From Bacilli bacterium (GTDB lineage Bacteria; Bacillota_I; Bacilli_A; RF39; UBA660), in NCBI GenBank assembly GCA_028703035.1, contig JAQVNR010000035.1:1-14474 (forward strand): a stretch of 14,474 nucleotides of DNA, given 5' to 3'. The notes under the pieces are model-generated. The model searched no databases, had not been told where the DNA came from, and saw only the letters and a program-made list of their open reading frames with translations. Positions 7,836 through 14,404 of this stretch are shown here, piece by piece. The position numbers and the translations under genes are program-made. Positions within the stretch are counted from its first letter, which is position 1. Each line of letters begins with the position of its first letter.

Positions 7836-7901
7836 TAAAAAAACCTTTAATTTACTGGAAAAAAATGTATTTGACACTAATTTTATAAATTAAAGATTAT
7901 C

Positions 7902-8969
7902 TTAATTATTATCATCATCTGTTAGTTCTAAATTAACATCACTAATTGATAAAAATCTTTTAGATATTTTTTCAGTTGTTGTATGAATATCAAGGGCATC
8001 TTTACTAACAGTTGTAATACTTCTTGAAAGCTTATCCCATCTTTCTTTATATCGATTAAATTCTACTCCAAGTTTATTAAGTTCTTCATGAATAATCTTA
8101 GCATATTTATCTCTTTCCATATTTTTAAGAATCATGCCAATAATAGTTAAAGTACTCATTAAAGTCGTCGGACTAGTTATCCAAACCTTAGCTTTATAAG
8201 AATACTCAATTAAATCTGGATGATAAGCATTAATTTCTGCAAAGATTGCCTCAGCTGGAAGAAACATAATTGCCTCACCTGCAGTCTGTCCAGGAATTAT
8301 ATATTTACCTTTAATAGCATCAATATGCTTTTTAACATCAGCTTTAAACATTTTACTAGCATTATCCCTAACGGTTTTATCAAGCTTAGTATTAGTCATT
8401 ATTTGATAGTTTTCTAAAGGGAATTTAGAATCTATTGCTATAGTTCCAAGTGGTTCTGGAGCAAATAAAATCGCATCAACAATACTACCATTTGTTAAAG
8501 TATACTGCATTTGATAAATTTTATCATTTTTACCAAATACACTATCAAGAATATAATGAAGATTAGTTTCTCCAAAAATCCCCCTAGTCTTTTTATCTGT
8601 TAAAACAGACTGAAGATTAATAATATCAGTAGATAGTCCATCTATTTTCTTTTGAGCCTCATCTATCTTACTAATTCTTTCTAATACTGTTGCAAATGTT
8701 TTATTAGTCTTCTCAAAATTAGCATCTAATCTTTCATTTACTTTATCATTAATATAATTAAGTCTTTTCTCAATTGTTTCATTTAAACCTTTAAAATCTT
8801 CATTTAAAGACTTACTAAATGAAAACTTAAACTCTCCTAACTCTTTAGTTAAATCAGTTTCAAACTTACCTAACTTCAAAGTAATTTCTTCATTATTATT
8901 TCTCTTAACTAAAATAATAATAAGCAATACAATAACTACTCCAAGTAGCCCTATAACTACATACTCCAT
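7902..8969 (-). CDS. rmuC: DNA recombination protein RmuC homologue
   Basis: RmuC-family proteins carry a restriction-endonuclease-like domain and limit inversions and rearrangements at inverted repeats; the biochemical activity is poorly defined. This 355-residue protein has an N-terminal membrane anchor (residues 3-21), a coiled coil to about 115, and the RmuC domain from about 128. Family landmarks are RGIFGETNLHYIL (129-141), the VDAILF strand (164-169) and IDSKFPLENY (179-188), where the Asp and Lys fit a PD-(D/E)xK core. The ATG follows AGGAG that overlaps the stop codon region of the upstream membrane protein gene, eight bases away, so both are one operon. Confidence 0.92.
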   Translation of the reverse strand: MEYVVIGLLGVVIVLLIIILVKRNNNEEITLKLGKFETDLTKELGEFKFSFSKSLNEDFKGLNETIEKRLNYINDKVNERLDANFEKTNKTFATVLERISKIDEAQKKIDGLSTDIINLQSVLTDKKTRGIFGETNLHYILDSVFGKNDKIYQMQYTLTNGSIVDAILFAPEPLGTIAIDSKFPLENYQIMTNTKLDKTVRDNASKMFKADVKKHIDAIKGKYIIPGQTAGEAIMFLPAEAIFAEINAYHPDLIEYSYKAKVWITSPTTLMSTLTIIGMILKNMERDKYAKIIHEELNKLGVEFNRYKERWDKLSRSITTVSKDALDIHTTTEKISKRFLSISDVNLELTDDDNN

Positions 8970-8977
8970 ATATTCTC

Positions 8978-9565
8978 CTATTCTATATTAAACTTTTTAT
9001 TAACAATCTTACTAATTAAAAATGCCAAACTACAAGCAATAATAATCTTTATAAAATTAAGGGGATTCTGAAAACTTTCTAAAAAGGTTGTCCCTACAAA
9101 TCCCCAAAAAAATACTAAGAATATTTTACTAATTACAATCGCATAAATAAACTTCCGGATGCTCATTGAAGATAAACCAGCAACTATATTAACTATAAAA
9201 GCTGGTGTAAAAGGAATACTTAAAATTATTACTAACTGTTCAAATTTTAAACGATTAACTATCCCCATCCATTTAGCAATCTTACCTTCATTTTTCCTAA
9301 TAAATTTATTATCAAAACTAAACTTTATCTTACTTCTAAATAATATAAAAGAAATATAACACCCAATACAAGTTAATATCCAGCTTATTAAAAAACCAAA
9401 TATTACTCCAAAGTAATAAAAGTTAAGGGTTATAAAAACACTTAATGGTAAAACCGGTATTATAGACTCTACTAAAATTAATATACTAGCAAATAGCGGA
9501 GCTAAAAAACCAATATTATCAAGCATATTAGTAATAACAACATCTATTTCTTTTAATATTTCCAT
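8978..9565 (-). CDS. VTT-domain (TVP38/TMEM64, DedA-like) membrane protein
   Basis: The 195-residue protein has several membrane helices and the two re-entrant-loop motifs of the VTT/DedA superfamily. The first is an acidic-residue segment before prolines (VESIIPVLPLSVF, about 32-44) followed by the glycine-rich helix. The second is SIPFTPAFIVNIVAGLSSM (about 116-134), matching the family's F/IPxxP...N..AG motif. Proteins of this superfamily are implicated in lipid scrambling or flipping, including undecaprenyl phosphate recycling for some DedA members; which lipid this one handles is unknown. It has its own promoter upstream and is coupled to rmuC downstream. Confidence 0.85.
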   Translation of the reverse strand: MEILKEIDVVITNMLDNIGFLAPLFASILILVESIIPVLPLSVFITLNFYYFGVIFGFLISWILTCIGCYISFILFRSKIKFSFDNKFIRKNEGKIAKWMGIVNRLKFEQLVIILSIPFTPAFIVNIVAGLSSMSIRKFIYAIVISKIFLVFFWGFVGTTFLESFQNPLNFIKIIIACSLAFLISKIVNKKFNIE

Positions 9566-9581
9566 ATCTCATCACAAATCA

Positions 9582-9610
9582 ATTGTACCAAACGAACTAT
9601 TTAATGTCTA
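9582..9610 (-). promoter_or_regulatory. promoter of the VTT protein-rmuC operon
   Basis: TAGACA (9605-9610) and TACAAT (9582-9587) on the minus strand are separated by 17 bases, each one mismatch from consensus. It lies between the terminator at 9630-9681 and the start codon at 9565. Confidence 0.5.
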
Positions 9611-9629
9611 TGAAAAAGAATTATCTTAT

Positions 9630-9681
9630 AAAAAAAAAGAAGCTAGTTTATGACAAGAGTTACGTCATAACCATAAGCTTC
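9630..9681 (-). terminator. strong intrinsic terminator after the rhodanese gene
   Basis: On the minus strand an outer GAAGC/GCTTC stem (9677-9681 with 9639-9643) and an inner TTATGAC/GTCATAA stem (9648-9654 with 9664-9670) precede a run of nine T bases (9630-9638). The hairpin includes the last codons and stop of the rhodanese gene. Confidence 0.75.
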
Positions 9682-9858
9682 TAATACTCTTGCTACCTTT
9701 TTACTTTTATAACCCTTTTTACAATAAATATAATATTTATTATTCTTATCTAAATATTTATTATGATTACATAATAAATTGTCATATGGCTCATAACTTT
9801 TATCTAAATCTATAAATATCCCATTATGACAATAATCTTTTTTATATATCGTTTTCAT
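9643..9858 (-). CDS. minimal rhodanese-like sulfurtransferase domain protein
   Basis: The 71-residue protein matches the C-terminal part of a rhodanese domain: YYIYCKKGYKSKKVARVLEAYGYDV, in which Cys46 of YCKKGYKSKK aligns with the active-site persulfide cysteine loop. Single-domain rhodaneses have about 100 residues, so this is a reduced form. It may carry sulfur or act as a redox or phosphatase-like relic; the substrate is unknown. No Shine-Dalgarno is visible, and the ATG is embedded in the 24-bp palindrome at 9852-9875. It starts 22 bases after the RT pseudogene stop and ends at its own terminator. Confidence 0.7.
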   Translation of the reverse strand: MKTIYKKDYCHNGIFIDLDKSYEPYDNLLCNHNKYLDKNNKYYIYCKKGYKSKKVARVLEAYGYDVTLVIN

Positions 9859-9875
9859 ATAATATTATATGAAAA
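9852..9875. repeat. 24-bp perfect palindrome covering the rhodanese start codon
   Basis: TTTTCATATAAT is followed directly by its reverse complement. The ATG of the rhodanese gene lies in the right arm as read on the minus strand. It could be an operator or a structure that hides the start. It also lies directly after the end of the retroelement remnant, so it may mark a junction. Confidence 0.4.
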
Positions 9876-9880
9876 AAAAT

Positions 9881-10863
9881 CTACTTGTTTCGATTATAAT
9901 TACTAATCATAAAATAACCTTTATAACTAGCCACACTTCTTTTATATTTATCTTTATCTTCTTTATATAACTTCTTTAAATACCTTTTTATTCTATAAAA
10001 AGTATATCCCAAAAAAGTAAAACCATTACTTAATTTATAAATATTAGATTTCTTATTAACTTCTAAATCTTCATTATTAATTTTTTCAATAATAAGCTTA
10101 AAATATCTTTTAAGCTTTTCTAAATCATAATCCAAAATTAGTAAATCATCCATATACCTTATATAATAGTCACACTTTAACTCTTCTTTAATAAAATATT
10201 GCTAGTATCTGACTTGTCATATTACCTATTGATAAACCTTTTTTATATTTAGAAATAGGTAAATCTTTAATATTTTTAAATTTCATCTGCTTTTCTTGTT
10301 TACTTATATTTAATTTATATACTTGATTTATTTTAAGTTTCTTTAAGTGTTCAATTGCTTTATTTAAATATTCACTATTAGAAGTATCAATTACTTTTTT
10401 AACAATATTAAGAGAATCTAGATCAATAATATATTTTTTTATATCAATCTTTAAAATATATATTTCTTTTTTCGATAAAGATAATGTATTAAGATATTTC
10501 TTAAGCATATTTATAGCATATCCACTACCTCTTCCTTTTCTAGTTGCTACATTGGTATCAATAAAAAGAGGCTCTAAAGCAGGCAATAAAATATAACACT
10601 AACTAAATGATTAACTTTTTATCAGGCATGTTTTGACTCATAATTATTCGATATTTCGGTTTATCTATAATATATATTCGGTATTTACTAAAAATATATT
10701 TTTTTTGATATAATAACTTTAAAATAACAAGCAAATTTTGATTCAAATTCATTTGAAATAAATAAACCATTTTTTTATTACAACAATTACTTTTAATAGT
10801 TTTAAACTCTTTTAAAACATACTCATATTTTAAAATTTCATTATACTTTAGTTGCTTTTTCAC
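9881..10863 (-). pseudogene. DGR-type reverse transcriptase, decayed
   Basis: The pieces together give most of a group-II-intron-like RT of the diversity-generating retroelement class. In order: a KYRIYIIDKPKYRIIMSQN finger segment (about 10630-10690), PALEPLFIDTNVATRKGRGSG, YILKIDIKKY with the motif A aspartate, GLSIGNMTSQ with the DGR hallmark IGxxxSQ, the catalytic YIRYMDD box (about 10150-10167), and a thumb start with NGFTFLGYTF and ASYKGYF. The frame is broken at about 10612, 10588 and 10188. Small deletions are inferred just after motif A (about 10430), before YYIRYMDD (about 10187) and after GYTF (about 9995). It cannot encode an active enzyme as it stands. The GTG start at 10863 overlaps the end of the avd-like gene, the typical avd-RT coupling. 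A retron or group II maturase is less likely because those use other residues at the IGxxxSQ site and no intron RNA or msr/msd is seen. Confidence 0.85.
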
Positions 10864-11160
10864 TTACTGACCAACCATAAATTAATTTTCTTAACTCATC
10901 AAGCTTATTAATAATTGATAAAAATCTATTTTTTTTAATTATATTATATTTATAAACAAAACCAACATAAGTATCTATCAAAGAAATACATACTAGACAA
11001 TCAATTATATTTTTTGTCTTATATTTCTTTTATTAAAATTAGCTAATATTTTCCATTAAACTATAAGTAGCATCTTCAAGTTTAAGTTTTAATCCTTTTT
11101 TTCTTTAGGAAATGAACTTAAAACATATAAATCAATATAAGTAATAAAGTCTTTACATTT
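10841..11160 (-). pseudogene. Avd-like four-helix-bundle protein of the DGR, frameshifted
   Basis: Joining three frames gives about 105 residues of a helical protein: FITYIDLYVLSSFPKEKK, then LKLKLEDATYSLMEN, ANFNKRNIRQK, and NIIDCLVCISLIDTYVGFVYK...FLSIINKLDELRKLIYGW. The helix pattern, the short length, the C-terminal ...I..L...L.GW ending and the position right in front of the RT fit the accessory variability determinant (Avd, annotated four helix bundle protein), a pentameric RT partner that binds the template RNA. Frameshifts lie in the A-run near 11107-11113, near 11040 and near 11012. No clean start codon remains at the front. The last codons overlap the RT start. Confidence 0.6.
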
Positions 11161-11161
11161 A

Positions 11162-11848
11162 TTATAAATACTTCCTAACTACTTGTTTTTCACATATTTC
11201 ATCTATTATATCTAGCCAACGTTTCTTATTAAACATCATCTGTTTTTCTATGCTATTTATTACTTCTAAGAAATTATCCATATAAACATCTACATCCTTT
11301 ATAACTTTTATTTTATTCATTACTACTTTTAATCTCATTTTTAAATCTCTAATATAATAATATTTAACTTTTCTTTTAAAAGAAGCTCAACTATTTTCGC
11401 ATCTTTGTACTTATCATAAAATATTTCTAGTCCTTCTTTATGCATTTCTTTATCTTTACTTATATATAAATTCCTTATATCACTTGGAATTTTATTACGA
11501 TAAACAACTGGAAAATAGTTAATAACTCGCTCGATTAATTACATCTTTAAAGGCTAACTGTGCTGATCTTCTCATTTGCATTAGCTCTGGTGTTGAAATA
11601 TATAAAACATCTTCCACACCACGTCTTTTTATTTCTTTAAATTTTTGTAACCAAAACTCTGTATCTTCCCTATAATTAATACCATAAGTTAAACATCTCT
11701 TTTTCCCTAGTATATTAATTCCTATAAAAAGATAAAAATCTTTCTTACATACTCGTTCTTCATATTCTACATTCACCTCCATCTTTATAATATTAATCAT
11801 TACAAGAAAGTCATCTAACTTTCTTTTCTTTAATTGTGTTAAGCTCAT
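11162..11848 (-). pseudogene. decayed protein related to mutator/IS256-type transposases
   Basis: Three frames give about 225 residues. The part LFIGINILGKKRCLTYGINYREDTEFWLQKFKEIKRRGVEDVLYIST resembles the core of IS256/mutator transposases (host GxN...R..L......ES..FW...L..L..RGV....). In those the next motif holds the second catalytic Asp (S-D), here S-T, so the catalytic site is lost. Further pieces are IPSDIRNLYISKDKEMHKEGLEIF, then a C-terminal stretch ending FNKKRWLDIIDEIC before a TAA at 11162-11164. Breaks lie at 11519-11521 and near 11335. The ATG at 11846-11848 has a good Shine-Dalgarno (GGAGAGG). It could be a dead insertion-sequence gene that landed in the DGR or a non-catalytic DGR-linked relative; the similarity is judged by eye. 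Confidence 0.4.
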
Positions 11849-12037
11849 ATAATCCTCTCCTTCAAATGCAATTAAAAATGCACTTAACTTTTTTAATTAA
11901 GCACATTTAAATTTTTATTATTAGAATTTTCTCTCCAGACACAGTTAACTAGAAAAGCTCATGATTACTGCCACTGCGATTATAATTTTATCATTTTTAC
12001 CTATTTTATTGTGGATAACTTTTTTGAAAGAAAAGTT

Positions 12038-12066
12038 CTTTTTGGAAGTGTTCCACTTCCAAAAAG
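12038..12066. repeat. 13-bp perfect hairpin
   Basis: CTTTTTGGAAGTG and CACTTCCAAAAAG form a 13-bp stem with a three-base loop. On the minus strand it is followed by AACTTTTCTTTC, which is only partly T-rich. It may end the target-gene transcript or be a relic of a mobile element end. Confidence 0.55.
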
Positions 12067-12132
12067 CGATATACTTTGTTCTTATGTTTTATTTAAAGCA
12101 AGTGGAAGAACTTTGGGTTTAAAAGTCGCTTC

Positions 12133-12173
12133 GCTCCAAGGGTCAGCATAGCTGACAGGGAGCCATTCGGCTC
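12133..12173. repeat. GC-rich block of overlapping stem-loops behind the variable region
   Basis: GTCAGC/GCTGAC (12142-12147 with 12151-12156) is a 6-bp hairpin. GAGCC/GGCTC (12160-12164 with 12169-12173) is a second. GCTCC (12133-12137) can also pair with GGAGC (12159-12163) to close a larger hairpin around the first. The GC content contrasts with the AT-rich surroundings and resembles the variable region instead. Confidence 0.55.
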
Positions 12174-12176
12174 AGG

Positions 12177-12201
12177 AAAATAATTTCTCCGAAATTATTT
12201 T
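12177..12201 (-). repeat. 11-bp hairpin directly after the variable region stop codon
   Basis: On the minus strand AAAATAATTTC, loop GGA, then GAAATTATTTT begins two bases after the TAG stop. In characterised DGRs (Bordetella phage BPP-1, Legionella) a hairpin or cruciform a few bases behind the VR is needed for efficient retrohoming. Position fits this role, though the stem is AT-rich. It could also be a transcription terminator, but no T-run follows. Confidence 0.55.
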
Positions 12202-12203
12202 TA

Positions 12204-12368
12204 CTACCCGCCCCCAACGGCAGGCCGAAACGAGTAGTAGACACTGGCATGGCCATACGTATAGTGGAAGCTGAAGAGGCCAGCGTAGGTACCATAGTCC
12301 CAAGAGCCACCCCGAGGGAACCAGGGAGCGGACGTGTGCGGTAGGTAAGAATAGTCCCCGTACCAGCT
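12204..12368 (-). other. DGR variable region (VR) with adenine-free flanks and IMH-like end
   Basis: The last 55 codons of the target gene are GC-rich in an AT-rich gene. On the coding strand, 36 bases (12299-12334) and 29 bases (12206-12234) contain no adenine and are about 72% G+C. Between them, 64 bases carry all the adenines, in codons such as GAC TAT, ACC TAC, AGC, CAC TAT, TAT, CAT, AGT, GTC TAC TAC, most ending in C or T as expected if the template codons were AAC/AAT. The adenine-free 3' end, which encodes SFRPAVGGG, fits the initiation-of-mutagenic-homing element. The gene ends with tandem stops TAG TAA. Upstream codons for WYGDYSYLPHT may also be variable. Confidence 0.75.
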
Positions 12369-14024
12369 ACCTGCTACATTTCCTTCCCAGGCTGTTCCAT
12401 TATGTCTAGCAGCACCATAGCTTGTTTCATATACTGCATCTCCATATATAGTAGTATCATATTCCATACCATAACCTTTATATAATTCTTCTGTTGTATA
12501 TCTACTAATATATTTAGCTGGGATATTCGTTATTTCAGTGGTATTAAAACCACTTGATGCAGGAAGATTATTGTAATTCCCCATGACTCTATCCCATGCT
12601 CCTCCACTCATATCATATACTCCATATATATTATGAGTAGTGCTAGCTTTTACACCTTTGGAAGTATTGTATTTTACGCATATAGATTCATCTTTTGCAT
12701 CTACACTTTGTCCAGAACAACCGGTTTGATACTCATTAAATGCATTATTATATACTTCTTCTGTATCTGCTCCATAAGTAGATTTAGAAAGGTATGTTAC
12801 TGCACCCCATTCTATATTGGTAAGCATATGAGGGTCTACTTCATCAGCTTCCCAACCATAAGCTGGATTACTTTTCATATTTAATGTAGCATTATAAGCA
12901 TTTGATATACTTATACAGCGCCAGCTTGTTTTGTCTGGTAAAATTTGCACTGTTTTATTTGTAATGATATTATCAGCTGGATTACAATCACCTGTTATTG
13001 TTGCTACTCCAACGTAAGTTGGTTCATATTTCGCTATCCAAAAGCCATGTTCTGAGCCTTATACATCAAAAGCTGGATGAAGAAAGTGATGCATTGATGT
13101 ATCTTTTACTTCTGGGTTATAGCCTGTAGTTTCTATTGGTGTATCATTTTTATTAGCGTTTGTTTCTCCTTTTAAAAATTCGATATCAATTGTCCCTGCT
13201 GTTTCTTCTCCTGCTCCTGTACTTGAGTGGTATCCACTTGTTATTTTATATGCATATCTTGGAATCCATACCCAGTATGAGCCATCAATTGTTTTTGCAT
13301 TAGCCCATTTTTGATTTCCATAATCATACCACGTAGAATCATCTTTAGTTGTTTCTGTTTCTTTAAATACATCATCCCATTTTACTGGGGTCATTCCCGT
13401 AAATAAGACAGGTCGATTTACGCCTTTAGTTTTATCATAAGGCAAAAGTGTACTACAATCAAAGTTTTCAACTGTTACATGAGCTTGTATTTGTTTTTCT
13501 TGATCTCCATTTTGATTATAATTTTGATTAGGAAAATATATTTCTAAGTTATATGTATGGATTTTATCACCTACTGCTGGTGCATCAAAATAACCAACTC
13601 CTAATTCTACAGTTTTAGCTCCGGTTCCAATAATTGTTAAGTCTGTTATTGAAGCAGCCACGCTTCCATTATTATCAGTATTAGTACTGCTTAGTTTATA
13701 TTGAATAGCTTCTTCTGAGAATGTATTAGTAGTTACTACTAAACTTATTTTATAACACATTTCTATGTCGGTATTATTATTTCCTTTTATAGTAAAATTT
13801 TTTATAGCTGCTGGATTATCATCTGGGATAATATTAGCTAGATTTATATTACTTCCAGTACTATCATAGGTAATAGTCATTTTACCACCTTTAACAGTAA
13901 TGGTTGTTGATTCTTCTCCACCTGCCATAGTTGCTGTAAAGTAAGCATAAGAGATTCCTATTGTTATTAGTAACATTAATAATAAACCTGATAATGAAAG
14001 AAGCACTTGATTTCTTAAGTCCAT
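12204..14024 (-). pseudogene. DGR target: TasA/camelysin-like plus FGE/C-type-lectin-fold variable surface protein, nonsense-split
   Basis: One continuous frame of about 605 residues is interrupted only by a TAA at 13059-13061 (after HPAFDV). The N-terminus has a SipW-type signal anchor (residues 6-30, ending ISYAYFTA) and a beta-rich TasA/camelysin-like domain to about 190, suggesting export to the surface or matrix. The second half is a formylglycine-generating-enzyme-like domain with a C-type lectin fold: HPAF...GFWIAKYE, WGAVTYLSKSTYG, IYGVYDMSGGAWDRVMG, and the end WYGDYSY...PWFPRGGSWDYGTYAG...YSFRPA. This type of C-terminus is a common DGR-diversified ligand-binding surface. As read, translation stops at residue 321 and loses the lectin domain; a GTG at 12950 is not backed by a Shine-Dalgarno. 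The ATG start follows AGGAG and a TTGAAA/TATTAT promoter. A sequencing error at the TAA cannot be excluded. Confidence 0.85.
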
Positions 14025-14046
14025 TTACATCTCAACTCCTATATTA

Positions 14047-14075
14047 ATAATAACATTATAATAATGCTTTTTCAA
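14047..14075 (-). promoter_or_regulatory. promoter of the DGR target gene
   Basis: TTGAAA (14070-14075) and TATTAT (14047-14052) on the minus strand are separated by 17 bases, ending about 22 bases before the ATG. An AATAGT/ACTATT inverted repeat (14074-14079 with 14088-14093) touches the -35 and could be an operator. Confidence 0.55.
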
Positions 14076-14193
14076 TAGTGAAAAGTAACTATTCACGGAA
14101 ATATTGTTACAGTTTAGGTAATAAATAACAATATTTAGAATGTTTACAGTAAAGTTCAGGATAATTTCAAGACTACCCAAAGACTATTTTTGA
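14076..14193. other. AT-rich spacer upstream of the target gene
   Basis: No reading frame, repeat or RNA structure here stands out beyond the small inverted repeat next to the target promoter. It separates the target gene from the hairpin at 14194-14221. Confidence 0.4.
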
Positions 14194-14221
14194 AATAAAA
14201 CCTCAATATGGAGGTTTTATT
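14194..14221. terminator. 11-bp hairpin, terminator for the right-hand gene or ribosome-site mask
   Basis: AATAAAACCTC (14194-14204) and GAGGTTTTATT (14211-14221) form an 11-bp stem with a six-base loop. Read on the minus strand it ends in TTTTATTT and would stop transcription from the gene at the right edge. Read on the plus strand its right arm contains GGAGG seven bases before an ATG at 14222-14224, so the stem would hide that ribosome site. Confidence 0.5.
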
Positions 14222-14400
14222 ATGGTTACAAACGATATTAATTACTTTACATTATATAAATTTTCACAACCTGTTATTACTAGCAAAAATCGTTTTTAAA
14301 GAGGGTTTACATATCCCGAAATTTATTGCTAAAAAATAGTTGATTTCTCGTTACAATTCACAGCCAAATGACAAAATAATTTATTGCATAAGAAAGCGGA
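14222..14400 (+). pseudogene. short broken reading frame, possibly a mobile-element remnant
   Basis: An ATG at 14222 with GGAGG upstream opens a 25-codon frame (MVTNDINYFTLYKFSQPVI...), which ends in TAA. A +1 shift at that point continues as FKEGLHIPKFIAKK, a TAG, then LISRYNSQPNDKII. The continuity of protein-like sequence across a shift and a stop suggests a decayed gene. The hairpin-masked ribosome site recalls the 5' ends of some insertion sequences. I cannot name a family, and chance is possible. Confidence 0.25.
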
Positions 14401-14404
14401 ACAA

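Larger units (their letters stand above)
11849..12203. other. gene-free stretch with several hairpins between the variable region and the transposase-like gene
   Basis: No reading frame here looks real. From right to left it holds the post-stop hairpin (12177-12201), a GC-rich block with three overlapping stem-loops (12133-12173), a 13-bp hairpin (12038-12066), a 7-bp AACTTTT/AAAAGTT hairpin (12017-12037), and an imperfect 10-bp inverted repeat (11876-11908) just before the transposase-like gene's ribosome binding site. I looked for a template repeat sharing the GC-rich ends of the variable region and did not find one. Confidence 0.6.

Noticed and set aside
9881..10863. Group II intron maturase or retron RT
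   Set aside because: No intron domain V/VI or msr/msd-like structure is seen, the IGxxxSQ motif is the DGR type, and an Avd-like gene and a VR-bearing target lie next to it.
12010..12018. Perfect DnaA-box-like 9-mer (TGTGGATAA)
   Set aside because: A single site without neighbours, dnaA, dnaN or an AT-unwinding cluster does not make an origin.
12131..12201. CRISPR-like repeat array
   Set aside because: The stem-loops differ from each other in sequence and spacing; there are no identical direct repeats or spacers.
9881..14024. Alternative genetic code or programmed frameshifting to explain the broken genes
   Set aside because: The breaks use TAA and TAG as well as shifts, and neighbouring genes read normally with the standard code, so decay is simpler.
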